Assembly: GCF_001424565.1 (NCBI RefSeq)
Contig: NZ_LMOL01000017.1
Location: 30,034 to 71,123 of the forward strand
Length of the DNA stretch: 41,090 nucleotides
Source: Arthrobacter sp. Leaf141
GTDB lineage: Bacteria; Actinomycetota; Actinomycetes; Actinomycetales; Micrococcaceae
Reading direction: 5' to 3'
The notes beneath the pieces were generated by a model. It had not been told where the DNA came from. It made no database searches and saw only the letters and a list, made by a program, of their open reading frames with translations. Of the stretch, positions 25,067-36,947 are shown in pieces (the stretch's first letter is position 1; each line of letters begins with the position of its first letter). A program made the translations under genes and the position numbers.

Positions 25067-25680
25067 GTGCGTCCCTTGGTAAACCATGCGGCATCGGTGC
25101 CGTCGAACGGCGCCTGCTGCGCCGTGACGGCCTGGTAAAGCTCCTGGGTGGACTGCTGCAGCGATGCTGCCAGCCCGTCCGGATAATCCATCTGTTCGCG
25201 GTGTTCGGCGAACTCGTCCTCGTCGTCGATGAACACCCCGCGGCTGTCCATCCGGATCACGTCAAGGTCCATGTCGATCACATGGAATTCCATCACTCCG
25301 CGGCGGATGGGCTGCCATTCGTGGGCCACGGCGAGGTCGATGTAGACGCGCATCCCGTGGGGGTGGGCGTCGTCGTAGAACGTGGCCACCCAGTCCCCCT
25401 GGCGCGGAACCAGCAGGACGGCGTCGGACTCGGTGTAAAACGCGAGGCCGGGGCGGGAGCAGAATTCGTTGGTGCCCTGGAAGATCCACCAGCCGTGCTC
25501 ATCCTCGCCCAGATAGCGTCCGGGCACCACCCAGTGGGCGGTGCCGTCCCATTTGCGGTTGCGGGCCACCACCAGCTGTCCCGGTTCCAGGCCCACCGGA
25601 ACGCGGGTGGCGCCCGGCTCCCCGTGTCCGGCGGGTGCCCCCAGGACTCCGGGGTACTGCAGGATCTCCCCGCCCCTCAC
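25063..25680 (-). CDS. DUF402 (Ntdp/FomD-like) nucleotide phosphatase family protein
   Basis: The 205-residue protein matches DUF402, a family that includes staphylococcal Ntdp (nucleoside di/triphosphatase) and FomD of fosfomycin biosynthesis. The hallmark acidic cluster [10 protein letters not shown] with [10 protein letters not shown] (about 136-157) binds metals in those enzymes, and [11 protein letters not shown] and an aromatic GWWIFQG precede it. A metal-dependent phosphohydrolase activity is expected from the family. GTG 25680 overlaps the dxs stop by four bases (GTGA), so it is co-translated with dxs, and its own stop overlaps the next start. The first 25 residues vary, so a later start is possible. 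Confidence 0.85.
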   Translation of the reverse strand: MRGGEILQYPGVLGAPAGHGEPGATRVPVGLEPGQLVVARNRKWDGTAHWVVPGRYLGEDEHGWWIFQGTNEFCSRPGLAFYTESDAVLLVPRQGDWVATFYDDAHPHGMRVYIDLAVAHEWQPIRRGVMEFHVIDMDLDVIRMDSRGVFIDDEDEFAEHREQMDYPDGLAASLQQSTQELYQAVTAQQAPFDGTDAAWFTKGRT

Positions 25681-27650
25681 AGGATCGGCAGGCTGCCGGT
25701 GGTGGGGTGCTCCTGGCCCGGCAGCGGGCGTGCGAACGGCACCTTGGTGCCCAGCACCTGGGCAACAACGTCATGCGTGATCTGCTGGGCTGTCAGGCCA
25801 ACGCGTTCCATCACCTGGCCGCGGGTGCCGTGGTCCAGGAATTCAACGGGCAGGCCCACTTCGTTCAGGGCCGTGTCAACACCGGCGGCCCGCATCTCCT
25901 GGCGGATCCTGGAGCCAACGCCACCGGCCCGGACTCCGTCCTCGATGCAGACCACCAGGCGGTGGTGCGATGCCAGCGCGATGATCGAACGCCGCACGGG
26001 CAGAACCCAGCGGGGGTCAACCACCGTGGTGCTGATGCCCTGCGCGCCGAGCCGGTTGGCAACATCGAGGGCGAGTTCCGACATGGCGCCGACGCTGACG
26101 ATCAGGACGTCGTTTTCGGTGGCGCCGGACGGGCGGCGGGACAGGACATCCACGCCGTCGCTGAGCCGCTCAAGGGCCTCGACCTCGGCACCGACGGAGC
26201 CTTTTGAGTAGCGGACCACGCTGGGCGCGTCGCTGATGGCCACGGCTTCGCGGAGTTCCTCGCGCAGCCTGGTGGCGTCACGGGGCGCTGCCAGGTGCAG
26301 GCCGGGGATGATCTGGACCATTGACATGTCCCACATACCGTGATGGCTGGCGCCGTCCGGTCCGGTCACGCCGGCCCGGTCAAGGACGATGGTCACGCCC
26401 GCTTTGTGCAGGGCGACATCCATCAGCAGTTGGTCGAAGGCCCGGTTGAGGAATGTGGCGTAGACAGCGACCACCGGGTGCAGTCCGCCGAAGGCCATGC
26501 CGGCGGCGGACGTCAGGGCGTGCTGTTCGGCGATGCCTACGTCGATCACGCGGTCCGGGTGCCTGGCCGCGAACTTGTGCAGGCCCACGGGGATGAGCAT
26601 GGCGCCCGTGATGCCCACAACGTCTTTGCGTTCATCGGCGATCGCGGCGATTTCGTCGGCGAAGACGGACGTCCAGGACTGGGCGCCGGCGCTGCCCGTA
26701 GGTTCGCCGGTTTCCGGGTCGATGATGCCCACGGCGTGGAACTGGTCCGCTTCGTGGGCTCGGGCCGGGGCGTAGCCGTGGCCTTTTTCGGTCATGGCGT
26801 GGACAATCACGGGGCCGGCGTAGTTCCTTGCCGTGGACAGGGCGTGTTCCATGGCCTGCAGGTTGTGGCCGTCCACCGGGCCGATGTACTTCATGCCGAG
26901 GTCCTCGAACATGCCCTGGGGTGCCCACCAGTCCTTGATGCCCTTTTTCATGGCATGCAGGCTCTTATAGGTGAACTGGCCGGCAGGGCCGCCGTTCTGC
27001 AGCTTCCGCTTCCACCAGTCCAGGGCGCCTTCGTACGCTGGCGCAGCGCGGAACGAGTCGATGGTGGGCCGCAGGGACGCCAGGTAGTCTGCGAAACCGC
27101 CTACGGTGGGCGCGTAGGACCGGCCGTTGTCGTTGACCACGATGACTACGCGGCGGCGTTTGTCGGCGGCGATGTTGTTGATGGCCTCCCAGGCCATGCC
27201 GCCGGTCAGGGCACCGTCGCCCACCACGGCGACGACGTGCCGGTCCCCTTCGCCCGTCAGCTGCCGGGCGCGGGAGATGCCGTCCGCCCAGGACAGGGAG
27301 GACGAGGCGTGGGAACTTTCCACGATGTCGTGGACGGATTCAGCACGTGACGGGTAGCCGGACATGCCGCCTTCCTGGCGGAGGGTGCTGAAGTCCTGGC
27401 GTCCCGTGAGCAGCTTGTGGACGTACGACTGGTGGCCGGTGTCAAACACAATGCTGTCGCGGGGTGAATCGAAGATGCGGTGCACGGCAAGCGTCAGTTC
27501 CACCACGCCGAGGTTCGGTCCGAGGTGGCCGCCCGTCTGTGAGACGTTTGTGATCAGGAAGTCCCTGATCTCGGAGGACAGCGTTTCCAGCTGCTCCCCG
27601 CTCAACTCGTTCAGGTCCTGCGGTGTCCGGATGGTGTCCAGGATTCCCAA
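25677..27650 (-). CDS. dxs: 1-deoxy-D-xylulose-5-phosphate synthase
   Basis: Dxs condenses pyruvate and glyceraldehyde 3-phosphate to DXP, the first step of the MEP isoprenoid pathway. The 657-residue protein has the thiamine diphosphate motif [16 protein letters not shown] (144-159), His42 in [10 protein letters not shown], His73 in [10 protein letters not shown], and the catalytic glutamate in DVGIAEQH (about 376). A transketolase C-terminal domain (about 510-640) follows. The length is slightly above the usual 620-640. It heads a minus-strand run in which DUF402 and the next gene overlap in series, and is 128 bp downstream of the aconitase gene with a hairpin between them. Confidence 0.98.
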   Translation of the reverse strand: MGILDTIRTPQDLNELSGEQLETLSSEIRDFLITNVSQTGGHLGPNLGVVELTLAVHRIFDSPRDSIVFDTGHQSYVHKLLTGRQDFSTLRQEGGMSGYPSRAESVHDIVESSHASSSLSWADGISRARQLTGEGDRHVVAVVGDGALTGGMAWEAINNIAADKRRRVVIVVNDNGRSYAPTVGGFADYLASLRPTIDSFRAAPAYEGALDWWKRKLQNGGPAGQFTYKSLHAMKKGIKDWWAPQGMFEDLGMKYIGPVDGHNLQAMEHALSTARNYAGPVIVHAMTEKGHGYAPARAHEADQFHAVGIIDPETGEPTGSAGAQSWTSVFADEIAAIADERKDVVGITGAMLIPVGLHKFAARHPDRVIDVGIAEQHALTSAAGMAFGGLHPVVAVYATFLNRAFDQLLMDVALHKAGVTIVLDRAGVTGPDGASHHGMWDMSMVQIIPGLHLAAPRDATRLREELREAVAISDAPSVVRYSKGSVGAEVEALERLSDGVDVLSRRPSGATENDVLIVSVGAMSELALDVANRLGAQGISTTVVDPRWVLPVRRSIIALASHHRLVVCIEDGVRAGGVGSRIRQEMRAAGVDTALNEVGLPVEFLDHGTRGQVMERVGLTAQQITHDVVAQVLGTKVPFARPLPGQEHPTTGSLPIL

Positions 27651-27713
27651 ATGGCCCCTCCTTCGGGTGGTAGACGTGCCGCTTAACTCTAACGCCTCGG
27701 CCCACCCGAACAG

Positions 27714-27752
27714 CCGAAGCCCCGGCTGGTCGGTGACCGGCCGGGGCTTCGG
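27714..27752 (-). terminator. Large hairpin terminator downstream of aconitase
   Basis: A perfect 13-bp stem, CCGAAGCCCCGGC (27714-27726) with its complement (27740-27752), encloses a 13-nt loop that itself contains GGTC/GACC. It lies 27 bp past the acn stop codon on the minus strand. There is no T tract, but the size and position suit an actinobacterial terminator and separate acn from dxs. Confidence 0.75.
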
Positions 27753-27778
27753 GGTGGTGCCTGCTGGCAGGACCTGCG

Positions 27779-30589
<2,811 letters not shown>

Positions 30590-30641
30590 CGCAGGACTCC
30601 TCTCGCAACAGTTTCATCTTTGTCGCGCGGTTGACCGCTTG

Positions 30642-30663
30642 CTAGTTAGGAAGCCCTAATTAG
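30642..30663 (-). promoter_or_regulatory. Inverted repeat upstream of aconitase, possible operator
   Basis: CTAGTTAGG-AAGC-CCTAATTAG is a 9-bp inverted repeat with one mismatch and a 4-nt centre, located 53-74 bp upstream of the acn start and in the otherwise empty gap between acn and the upstream RNA methyltransferase gene. It is AT-rich in a GC-rich setting. The TTAGG/CCTAA arms recall DtxR/IdeR boxes, but the spacing (4 rather than 9 nt) differs, so a TetR-type AcnR-like or another regulator is as likely. Confidence 0.4.
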
Positions 30664-30741
30664 TCCGGGCTCGAAAATTGCACACGGCCGGCCGTGGAAA
30701 CGGAGCGCGACGTGGGACTACTTAGCCCCATAGTAGTGGTA

Positions 30742-32130
30742 TCAGCCGCGCGGAGTCAGCAGTGCCACCGTCTCCAGGTGGTGGGTGTGCGGATAAAGAT
30801 CGAACCCGCGCAGCCCGGCAAGCTCCCAGCCCTCCTGCTGGAAGTAACCCACGTCACGGGCGAACGACGCCGGATCGCAGGACACGTAGGCAATGGCCCG
30901 GGGTGCCGCGGCAACGAGTTGGCGCACCACGTCCTTGCCGGCGCCGGCGCGGGGTGGGTCAAGGACCAGGGCGTCGAAATTCCGCGGCTTCTGGCGCAGG
31001 ACGCGTTCCACACGCCCCTGTTCGATCTCCACCTGCGGTGCTGCGTGCAGGTTTTTGCGGGCGTCGCGGCTGGAGCCGGTGGCGCCTTCGACGGACAGGA
31101 CCGAGCCTGTCTCACCCACCGCGTCAGCCAGGACTGCGGTGAACAGCCCGGCCCCGGCGTACAGGTCAGCCACCACTGAGCCAGGCGCCAGGAAGCCCCC
31201 GCCGTGCAGGAATTCTGTGACAGCGCCCACAAGCGCTCCGGGCGCGTCGCGGTGGATCTGCCAGAAGCCTGCACCGGTGACCCGGTACTCGTGGCCGACG
31301 GCGGTTTCCTGGACCCAGGTGCGGCCCCGCAGCTGCTGGACTTCTTCGGTCTCCGGATCAAGCGCGGCGACGGACACGTCATCGGGAAGCTGGGCGGCGA
31401 TCCGGCTCAGCCGTTTGGGTGTGGTTCCAGCGCCCGGCGCCAGGAGCACCAGCGGGCGGGAGCCGTTGGCGGGTGCCGCGACTTCGACGCGTTCGATGCC
31501 CTGCAGGTCGATGTCCCAAAGGTTCAAGGCGTTGACGGCGTCCGTGGCCAGGGGCATCCCGCGGACGGGGACGATATGCGTGGAGCGGTGCGCGTGCATA
31601 CCCAGCTTGCCGCCGGTGGTGACCGAGAAGCTGGCCCGAGTGCGCCACCCAAGGCCTGTCCCGCCGTCGGCCGCTTCACCTGCCGCTTCCACAGCTTCAC
31701 CGGACCAGCCGGCCACGGGCCCGTTGATGCCAGCGAGCCGCTGCAGCTGTTCGTTGAGCACTTCCGCCTTGAGCCGGCGCTGCCGGGCCAGGGTGATGTG
31801 CCCGAACTCGGCTCCGCCCACGGGCGGGTGGCCGGCAGCCCAGGCCCGGCCGGAGTCGGCTGCGCGCCAGAAATGCTCCACCCGGTCCGGGGACGCCTCC
31901 AGCACCTCCACAACGTCGGCCCGCCAGAACTTGGCCTTCTCCCCCGCGTCCGTCAGCCGGACCCGGACTTTCTCGCCGGGGATGCCGTGCCGGACAAAAA
32001 TGACCCGGCCCTGGTGCCGCGCGACGCAGTGGCCGCCGTGCGCCACGGGGCCCACCTCGAGGATGAACTCCTCTCCGGCGTGCGCGCCGGAATCAGCGGG
32101 GGCGGGATGGGTGGAGGTCTTGCCGGTCAT
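30742..32130 (-). CDS. TRAM-domain class I SAM-dependent RNA methyltransferase (TrmA/RlmD-like)
   Basis: The 462-residue protein has an N-terminal TRAM RNA-binding domain (about 19-80, GPVAHGGHCVARHQGRVIFV) and a C-terminal m5U methyltransferase domain of the TrmA/RlmC/RlmD type. SAM motif VADLYAGAGLF, DPPRAGAGK, the nucleophile in YVSCDPASF (Cys418) and the basic Glu452 in HLETVALL are visible. No [4Fe-4S] cysteine cluster is seen. It probably makes 5-methyluridine in tRNA or 23S rRNA; the exact target is not decidable. ATG 32130 overlaps the preceding permease stop by one base (TAATG). It matches M. tuberculosis Rv2689c by context. Confidence 0.92.
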   Translation of the reverse strand: MTGKTSTHPAPADSGAHAGEEFILEVGPVAHGGHCVARHQGRVIFVRHGIPGEKVRVRLTDAGEKAKFWRADVVEVLEASPDRVEHFWRAADSGRAWAAGHPPVGGAEFGHITLARQRRLKAEVLNEQLQRLAGINGPVAGWSGEAVEAAGEAADGGTGLGWRTRASFSVTTGGKLGMHAHRSTHIVPVRGMPLATDAVNALNLWDIDLQGIERVEVAAPANGSRPLVLLAPGAGTTPKRLSRIAAQLPDDVSVAALDPETEEVQQLRGRTWVQETAVGHEYRVTGAGFWQIHRDAPGALVGAVTEFLHGGGFLAPGSVVADLYAGAGLFTAVLADAVGETGSVLSVEGATGSSRDARKNLHAAPQVEIEQGRVERVLRQKPRNFDALVLDPPRAGAGKDVVRQLVAAAPRAIAYVSCDPASFARDVGYFQQEGWELAGLRGFDLYPHTHHLETVALLTPRG

Positions 32131-34103
32131 TACACGTCCTGGAGGTTCTTTGCTTCTTCGGATGATTTGAGCTGCCACGGCACGCTGGCCACCATGACCC
32201 CGGGCTCGAAGTGAAGGCGGGTCTTGATGCGCAGCGCTGTCTGGTTGTGCACCAGCTGCTCCCACCACTTTCCCACCACGTATTCGGGGATATAGACCAC
32301 AATCAGGTCGCGAGGGGAATCCAGGCGCATCTGCTTGACATAGTCCATGATCGGGGTGACGGTTTCGCGGTAGGGGCTGGCGAGGACCGTGAGGGGAACT
32401 GGGATTTCGAGCTTTTCCCAGTCCGCCACGGTGTGTGCCGTTTCGCCGGGTTCAATGTCCACCGTAATCGCATCGAGCCGCGAGGGCCGCGAGGCGCGAG
32501 CGTAGGCCAGTGCGCGCAGGACGGGTTTGCGGACGTGGGAGACCAGCAGGACGGCGTGCACGCGGGTGGGCAGGGCGCGGGGCGAGGAGTCCTCGTCCAC
32601 GGCCAGTTCCTTGGCCACGTTGTCGTAGTGGGCGCGGATGCTCCACATGATCAGGAACAGGACAAACATGGCCAGCAGGGCGATCCAGGCGCCCTGCTCG
32701 AACTTGGTGATCAGGACAATGACCAGCACCAGCGCCGTCATGCCGAAACCGATGCTGTTGATGGTGCGGGACTTCGCCATCCTGCGCCGGACGGCTTTGT
32801 CCTTGGCCAGTTTCAGTTCCCGGCCCCAGTGCCGGATCATGCCCAGCTGGCTGGCCGTGAAGGAAATGAACACCCCCACGATGTAGAGCTGGATCAGCTT
32901 GGTGACGTCGGCATTGAAGGCGATGATCAGCACCAGGGCGCCCGCGGCGAGGGCCAGGACGCCGTTGCTGAAGGCAAGCCGGTCGCCACGGGTCCGCAAC
33001 TGGCGGGGCAGGTAGCCGTCCTGGGCCAGGATGGAACCCAGCACCGGGAAGCCGTTGAACGCGGTGTTGGAGGCGAAGACCAGGATAATGCCGGTGGCGG
33101 CCACCACGATGTAGAACGGGATCGAGCCGGGGCCGAAGATGGTCTGGGCGATCTGGCTGATGGCGGGGTTCTGGATGTAATTGTCCGGCAGTGGCAGGCC
33201 GTTGAGCAGGAATTCCGTGGCCGGGTCCAGCACGATGTGGACCTTGGTGGCCTGGGCCAGGTACATGATGCCGGCCAGCATGGACGCGCCGATCACGCCC
33301 AGCAAGAGAAGCGTGGTGGCCGCGTTTTTGCTTTTGGGCTTTTTGAAGTTGGGCACGCCGTTGCTGATGGCCTCCACGCCGGTCAGGGCGGCGGCACCCG
33401 AGGAGAAGGCCCGCAGGAGCAGGAAGGCGCCGGCGAGGCCCACCAGGCCTTCATCGAAGCCGGGGGCGGGCACGATCGTGAACGCCGCGGACGGCGCCTC
33501 GCCGAGCTGGCCGGTGGCCGCCTGGTAGACGCCGACGCCGGTCATGCCCAGGATCGAGGCCATAAAGATGTAGGTGGGCACGGCAAAGACGCTGCCCGCC
33601 TCCTTGATGCCGCGGAGGTTCACCAACGCAAGGATTACGACGCCGATGGTGGCGATGAGGGCTTGTTGCCCGTGCAGGGCGGGCACGGCCGTGGTCAGGT
33701 ATGCGGCGGCCGAGGACATGGACACGGCCACGGTAAGCACGTAGTCCACCAGGAGTGCGGACGCGACGGTGAGCCCGGCGTACTTGCCCAGGTTTTCGTT
33801 GGCGATCTCGTAGTCGCCGCCGCCCGAGGGGTAGGCGTGCACGTTCTGCCGGTAGGAAGCCACCACCGTCAGCAGCACCACCATCACGGCCAGGCCCACC
33901 CACGGAGAGAAGGCCACCGCGCTGACCCCGGCCAGGGCCAGGGTGAGCAGGATTTCATCCGGCGCATAAGCCACGGAGGAGAGGGCGTCGGAGGCGAAGA
34001 CCGGCAGTGCAATCCTTTTGGGAAGCAAGGTGTGGGCCAGGCGGTCGTTCCTGAAGGGCCGGCCCACCAGCACGCGTTTGACGGCGTTCAATATTGTCAG
34101 CAC
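32130..34103 (-). CDS. APC-family permease, KimA/YdaO-like potassium transporter candidate
   Basis: The 657-residue protein has about twelve membrane helices in its first 480 residues and a cytoplasmic C-terminal domain of about 170. Helix 1 carries FASDALSSVAYAPDEILLTL, matching the KimA (YdaO) K+/H+ symporter of Bacillus subtilis, a homodimeric APC transporter inhibited by c-di-AMP. The SGGGDYEIANENLG loop and GSIPFYIVVAATGIILVFA region are also typical. K+ as substrate fits the divergent pair of TrkA-type regulators. It is the Rv2690c equivalent by position. The shared 118-bp region with trkA would hold both promoters. No ydaO riboswitch could fit there. Confidence 0.88.
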   Translation of the reverse strand: MLTILNAVKRVLVGRPFRNDRLAHTLLPKRIALPVFASDALSSVAYAPDEILLTLALAGVSAVAFSPWVGLAVMVVLLTVVASYRQNVHAYPSGGGDYEIANENLGKYAGLTVASALLVDYVLTVAVSMSSAAAYLTTAVPALHGQQALIATIGVVILALVNLRGIKEAGSVFAVPTYIFMASILGMTGVGVYQAATGQLGEAPSAAFTIVPAPGFDEGLVGLAGAFLLLRAFSSGAAALTGVEAISNGVPNFKKPKSKNAATTLLLLGVIGASMLAGIMYLAQATKVHIVLDPATEFLLNGLPLPDNYIQNPAISQIAQTIFGPGSIPFYIVVAATGIILVFASNTAFNGFPVLGSILAQDGYLPRQLRTRGDRLAFSNGVLALAAGALVLIIAFNADVTKLIQLYIVGVFISFTASQLGMIRHWGRELKLAKDKAVRRRMAKSRTINSIGFGMTALVLVIVLITKFEQGAWIALLAMFVLFLIMWSIRAHYDNVAKELAVDEDSSPRALPTRVHAVLLVSHVRKPVLRALAYARASRPSRLDAITVDIEPGETAHTVADWEKLEIPVPLTVLASPYRETVTPIMDYVKQMRLDSPRDLIVVYIPEYVVGKWWEQLVHNQTALRIKTRLHFEPGVMVASVPWQLKSSEEAKNLQDV

Positions 34104-34221
34104 TCCACAAAGCTAGTCTGAATCAAGGGCTGTGTCATGGCGGCCCGGGGAAGGCGATTAACGGCGGCATGCCGGTAGAGTTCTAGCTGCACGGCCCGGG
34201 CTTGAATACAGAGGAGAATCG

Positions 34222-34896
34222 GTGGCGCATTTCGTGATCATGGGATGTGGCAGGGTGGGGGCGACGCTGGCGCACACGCTGGAGGACGCCGGCCATTCCG
34301 TCGCCATCATCGACCAGGACGACAGGGCCTTCCGCCGGCTCCGCCCGGGATTTACGGGCCGCAAGGTGACCGGCGTCGGATTCGACCGGGACACCATGAA
34401 GCAGGCCGGTGTTGACGACGCCTACGCCTTCGCTGCTGTCTCCAGCGGCGATAATTCGAACATCCTGGCCACGCGGGTGGCCCGGGAGACGTTCCATGTG
34501 CCGCATGTTGTGGCCCGGATCTACGATCCCGGCCGCGCGGAAATCTACCAGCGGCTGGGCATCCCCACCGTAGCTGCGGTCCGCTGGAGCGCGGACCAGG
34601 TCCTGCGCCGCATCCTCCCCGAACAGCACCTGGCCGGTGATTACCGTGAGCCGTCAGGGCGCCTGGTGCTCGCGGAGGTGGACCTCGACCCCGGGTGGAT
34701 CGGGCACCGGATCAGCAGCATTGAACAGGCTACGTCCGTCCGGGTTGCGTACCTGACCCGCTTCGGGGAAGGCCTGCTGCCCGACGCCGGGACCGCCTAC
34801 CAGGACGGCGATACCGTGCACGCCATGCTGCAGGTTGACCGCAGCGCCCAGGTCGCCCAGATCCTGGCCAAAGCCCCCGCCAAGGAGTTGCAGTGA
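34222..34896 (+). CDS. TrkA-family K+ uptake regulator (CeoB-like)
   Basis: The 224-residue cytoplasmic protein has a TrkA-N (RCK) Rossmann domain (about 1-120) starting VIMGCGRVGATLA with the acidic residue of IIDQDD that binds NAD(H) ribose, and a TrkA-C domain (about 135-215; RLVLAEVDLDPGWIGHRIS). GTG 34222 follows GAGGAG. The stop overlaps the start of the second TrkA gene (GTGA). In M. tuberculosis the same pair is ceoB-ceoC (Rv2691-Rv2692), next to the permease gene. Such single-RCK pairs gate a K+ transporter; here the KimA-like permease is the obvious partner. Confidence 0.93.
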   Translation: MAHFVIMGCGRVGATLAHTLEDAGHSVAIIDQDDRAFRRLRPGFTGRKVTGVGFDRDTMKQAGVDDAYAFAAVSSGDNSNILATRVARETFHVPHVVARIYDPGRAEIYQRLGIPTVAAVRWSADQVLRRILPEQHLAGDYREPSGRLVLAEVDLDPGWIGHRISSIEQATSVRVAYLTRFGEGLLPDAGTAYQDGDTVHAMLQVDRSAQVAQILAKAPAKELQ

Positions 34897-35690
34897 AAGT
34901 GGTCATCGTCGGCGCTGGCAGCGTCGGATCCTCGATCGCCCGGGAGCTTTTGTCCCACAAGCATGAGATCCTGCTGATCGACCTGAAGCCCGAAGTGATT
35001 GGCCGCAGCGGCCTGCGGGGAGCGCGGTGGCTGGTGGGCGACGCCTGTGAGCTGAGCACACTGCAGAACGCCAAAATGGAGGACGCCGACGTGGTGGTGT
35101 CCGCCACCGGTGACGACAAGGTCAACCTGGTGGTCTCCCTGCTGGCCAAGACCGAGTTCGGCGTGGGCCGCACGGTGGGCCGGGTGAACAACCCCAAAAA
35201 CGACTGGATGTTCAACGATTCCTGGGGTGTGGACGTGGCCGTCAACACCCCGCAGTTGATGACGGCGCTGGTCGAGGAAGCCGTGGAAATTGGCGACCTG
35301 GTGAGGCTGCTGACGCTCCAGACGGGGGTGTCCTCGATTGTTGAGTTCACCGTGCCGCACGACTCGCACGTGATCGGCCGGACGGTGGGCACCATTGAAT
35401 GGCCGGAGGATTCCACCCTGGTGGCGATCCTGCGGGACCACGCCCCCATCACGCCCAGCCGCGACGATGTGATCGATGGCGGGGACGAGCTCTTTTTTGT
35501 CACCACCATCGCCGCCGAAGACGAACTGCGGGCCTTGCTGTCCGCAGAGTCGGCCGGCACGGAGCCAGCCGATGCTGATCCGGACGGAGCTGACCGGACC
35601 GGCACTGATCGGACCGGCACTGATCGGACCGGCGCTGATCGGACCGGCGCCACGGGTCAGCATGCGCCGGAGGACGGGTTCGACGGGTAG
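34893..35690 (+). CDS. TrkA-family K+ uptake regulator (CeoC-like) with repeat tail
   Basis: The second RCK protein (265 residues, GTG start at 34893) has MKVVIVGAGSVGSSIAREL with GxGxxG and the acidic LIDLKPE, then a TrkA-C domain (about 135-215; VEFTVPHDSHVIGRTVG). The last 45 residues form a disordered tail of Asp/Gly/Thr with four repeated DRTG units, made by a 15-bp tandem repeat, and are not part of the normal TrkA length. It overlaps the upstream TrkA gene by four bases and converges on DUF3159 after 46 bp. The pair probably forms hetero-assemblies that sense NAD(H) and/or c-di-AMP. Confidence 0.93.
   Translation: MKVVIVGAGSVGSSIARELLSHKHEILLIDLKPEVIGRSGLRGARWLVGDACELSTLQNAKMEDADVVVSATGDDKVNLVVSLLAKTEFGVGRTVGRVNNPKNDWMFNDSWGVDVAVNTPQLMTALVEEAVEIGDLVRLLTLQTGVSSIVEFTVPHDSHVIGRTVGTIEWPEDSTLVAILRDHAPITPSRDDVIDGGDELFFVTTIAAEDELRALLSAESAGTEPADADPDGADRTGTDRTGTDRTGADRTGATGQHAPEDGFDG
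35590..35649 (+). repeat. In-frame 15-bp tandem repeat in the trkA tail
   Basis: Four consecutive 15-bp units (35590, 35605, 35620, 35635), consensus CTGATCGGACCGGCA, encode the repeating DRTG(T/A) motif near the C terminus of the CeoC-like protein. Because the period is a multiple of three, copy number can change without a frameshift. Confidence 0.9.
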
Positions 35691-35736
35691 CCCAGCGGGT
35701 TATTGCGGTGGGGTTGGGATGCCTGCTGTTTGCCTG

Positions 35737-36591
35737 CTAGGGCTGCAGCCCTTCAGCCTGCCCGTCCTTCGTGTTTCCGGCAGTTGCCTCGCTTGACCCT
35801 GCGGGCCGGGTGACCAGCCAGGCGATCCACACGCCCAGGATGTAGAGTGGCGCACCCATAATGAGGCGGGTAGTGGCCAGGGCGGCAAGGCCGTCCGGGC
35901 CCATCAGGTACAGCGGGACCTGGACCAGGAGCCGGAGGGCCAGGACAGCCACGATGATCCAGGTCCCCAGCCGGTAGGCCTTGAGCCGGACCGGGTCTTT
36001 GCGCCAGTCCAGTCCTTCATTACGGATAAACCCGAAAAGAAGTCCGGCCACGGGCCATTTGATGATGATGGAGAGGACCATCGCCAGGACGTACGCGGCG
36101 TTGGTGATGAGCCCGGGCAGGTAGAAGTCTTCGGCTTTGCCGGTGCTGTTGGCGAGCCAGGCGGAGATGCCTACGCCCACCACACCTGCCAGGGCCTGGG
36201 TGAGCGGCTTGCGCTGGACCAGGCGAACCACGGTGAACACCGCTGCCGTGCCCAGTGCTGCCACGAGCGACGGGGTGAGGTCCCGGGTGATGGTGAACGC
36301 GATCAGGAACACAAGTCCCGGCGCGATGCTTTCGGCGATGCCCTGGATGCCGCCAGCGCTGCGCAGCACGTCCACCTGGCCAGTGTGGGTCCGGTGCAGA
36401 CCTGCCTTGGCCGCATATTCGGCGGCAAGTGCGGAGGTTGGCGTTGTGGTGTCCCGTACGTTTGAGGCCGGGCCGTTGTCCCGGCCCGACGCTTCGGCTT
36501 CGGCGATGCCGGACTCGCTGGCGGCGCCGGGTTCGCCCAAGGCGCCGGGGCCTTCCGGGGTGGAGGACGGTTCGTGCTGGGGCGCGGTCAT
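35737..36591 (-). CDS. DUF3159 membrane protein
   Basis: The 284-residue protein has an acidic, disordered N terminus (about 1-70), then about six hydrophobic segments beginning with IAESIAPGLVFLIAFTITRD. The RNEGLDWRKDPVRLKAYRLG loop is typical of DUF3159, an actinobacterial membrane family of unknown function, and corresponds by position to Rv2693c. The gene start overlaps the stop of the OB-fold gene (ATGA). It forms a minus-strand group with dut, DUF3710 and OB-fold genes, and converges on the K+ regulator genes. Confidence 0.9.
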   Translation of the reverse strand: MTAPQHEPSSTPEGPGALGEPGAASESGIAEAEASGRDNGPASNVRDTTTPTSALAAEYAAKAGLHRTHTGQVDVLRSAGGIQGIAESIAPGLVFLIAFTITRDLTPSLVAALGTAAVFTVVRLVQRKPLTQALAGVVGVGISAWLANSTGKAEDFYLPGLITNAAYVLAMVLSIIIKWPVAGLLFGFIRNEGLDWRKDPVRLKAYRLGTWIIVAVLALRLLVQVPLYLMGPDGLAALATTRLIMGAPLYILGVWIAWLVTRPAGSSEATAGNTKDGQAEGLQP

Positions 36592-36947
36592 TCGTTCTCC
36601 TGGTGGGAAAGTATCTCGTAACGAGGATTGAAGATCGTTGGCAGGCCTTCGCTCCGGGAGAGCATTCCTTCGAGGCGAAGTTCAGTGCCTGCTTCGATGC
36701 CTGGGACACGCCGCCGGCCCAGCCAGACCACGCGGAGCCGGGCCCGGCGGCCGGCTGTGGCGGTACTGCCGGGGCGGGGCGGTTCGGCGTCCGACATGAT
36801 GGCGGTGAACGCCGCGGTCCGGTCGGCCGGGAAATAAGTGACGGACTCTATCCGGCCCCGGCAGAGGACCCGGCCCTTCGCCGGTAGTTGGCTGAGCGGG
36901 ACGGGAACGCCGGCGGCCGGGACTCCGCCCTGCTCCGGATCAGCCAA
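36588..36947 (-). CDS. Small OB-fold nucleic-acid-binding-like protein
   Basis: The proposed 119-residue protein has the beta-rich pattern of an OB fold: KGRVLCRGRIESVTYFPADR, then ARLRVVWLGRRRVPGIEAGTELRLEGML and the tail TIFNPRYEIL. Similar proteins occupy the same place in other actinobacteria (Rv2694c in M. tuberculosis). The ATG at 37022 would overlap DUF3710 by 83 bp, so the TTG at 36947, which overlaps the DUF3710 stop by 8 bp, is preferred; no clear ribosome site is seen, and coupling with the upstream gene is likely. Its stop overlaps the DUF3159 start. Confidence 0.75.
   Translation of the reverse strand: MADPEQGGVPAAGVPVPLSQLPAKGRVLCRGRIESVTYFPADRTAAFTAIMSDAEPPRPGSTATAGRRARLRVVWLGRRRVPGIEAGTELRLEGMLSRSEGLPTIFNPRYEILSHQENE

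Noticed and set aside
32211..34121. Plus-strand open frame of 636 codons opposite the permease gene
   Set aside because: The product is a His/Gly/Asp-rich sequence with no domains and mirrors the codon bias of the real minus-strand transporter.
34104..34221. c-di-AMP (ydaO) riboswitch before the KimA-like permease
   Set aside because: The region is shorter than the riboswitch and shows no matching core.
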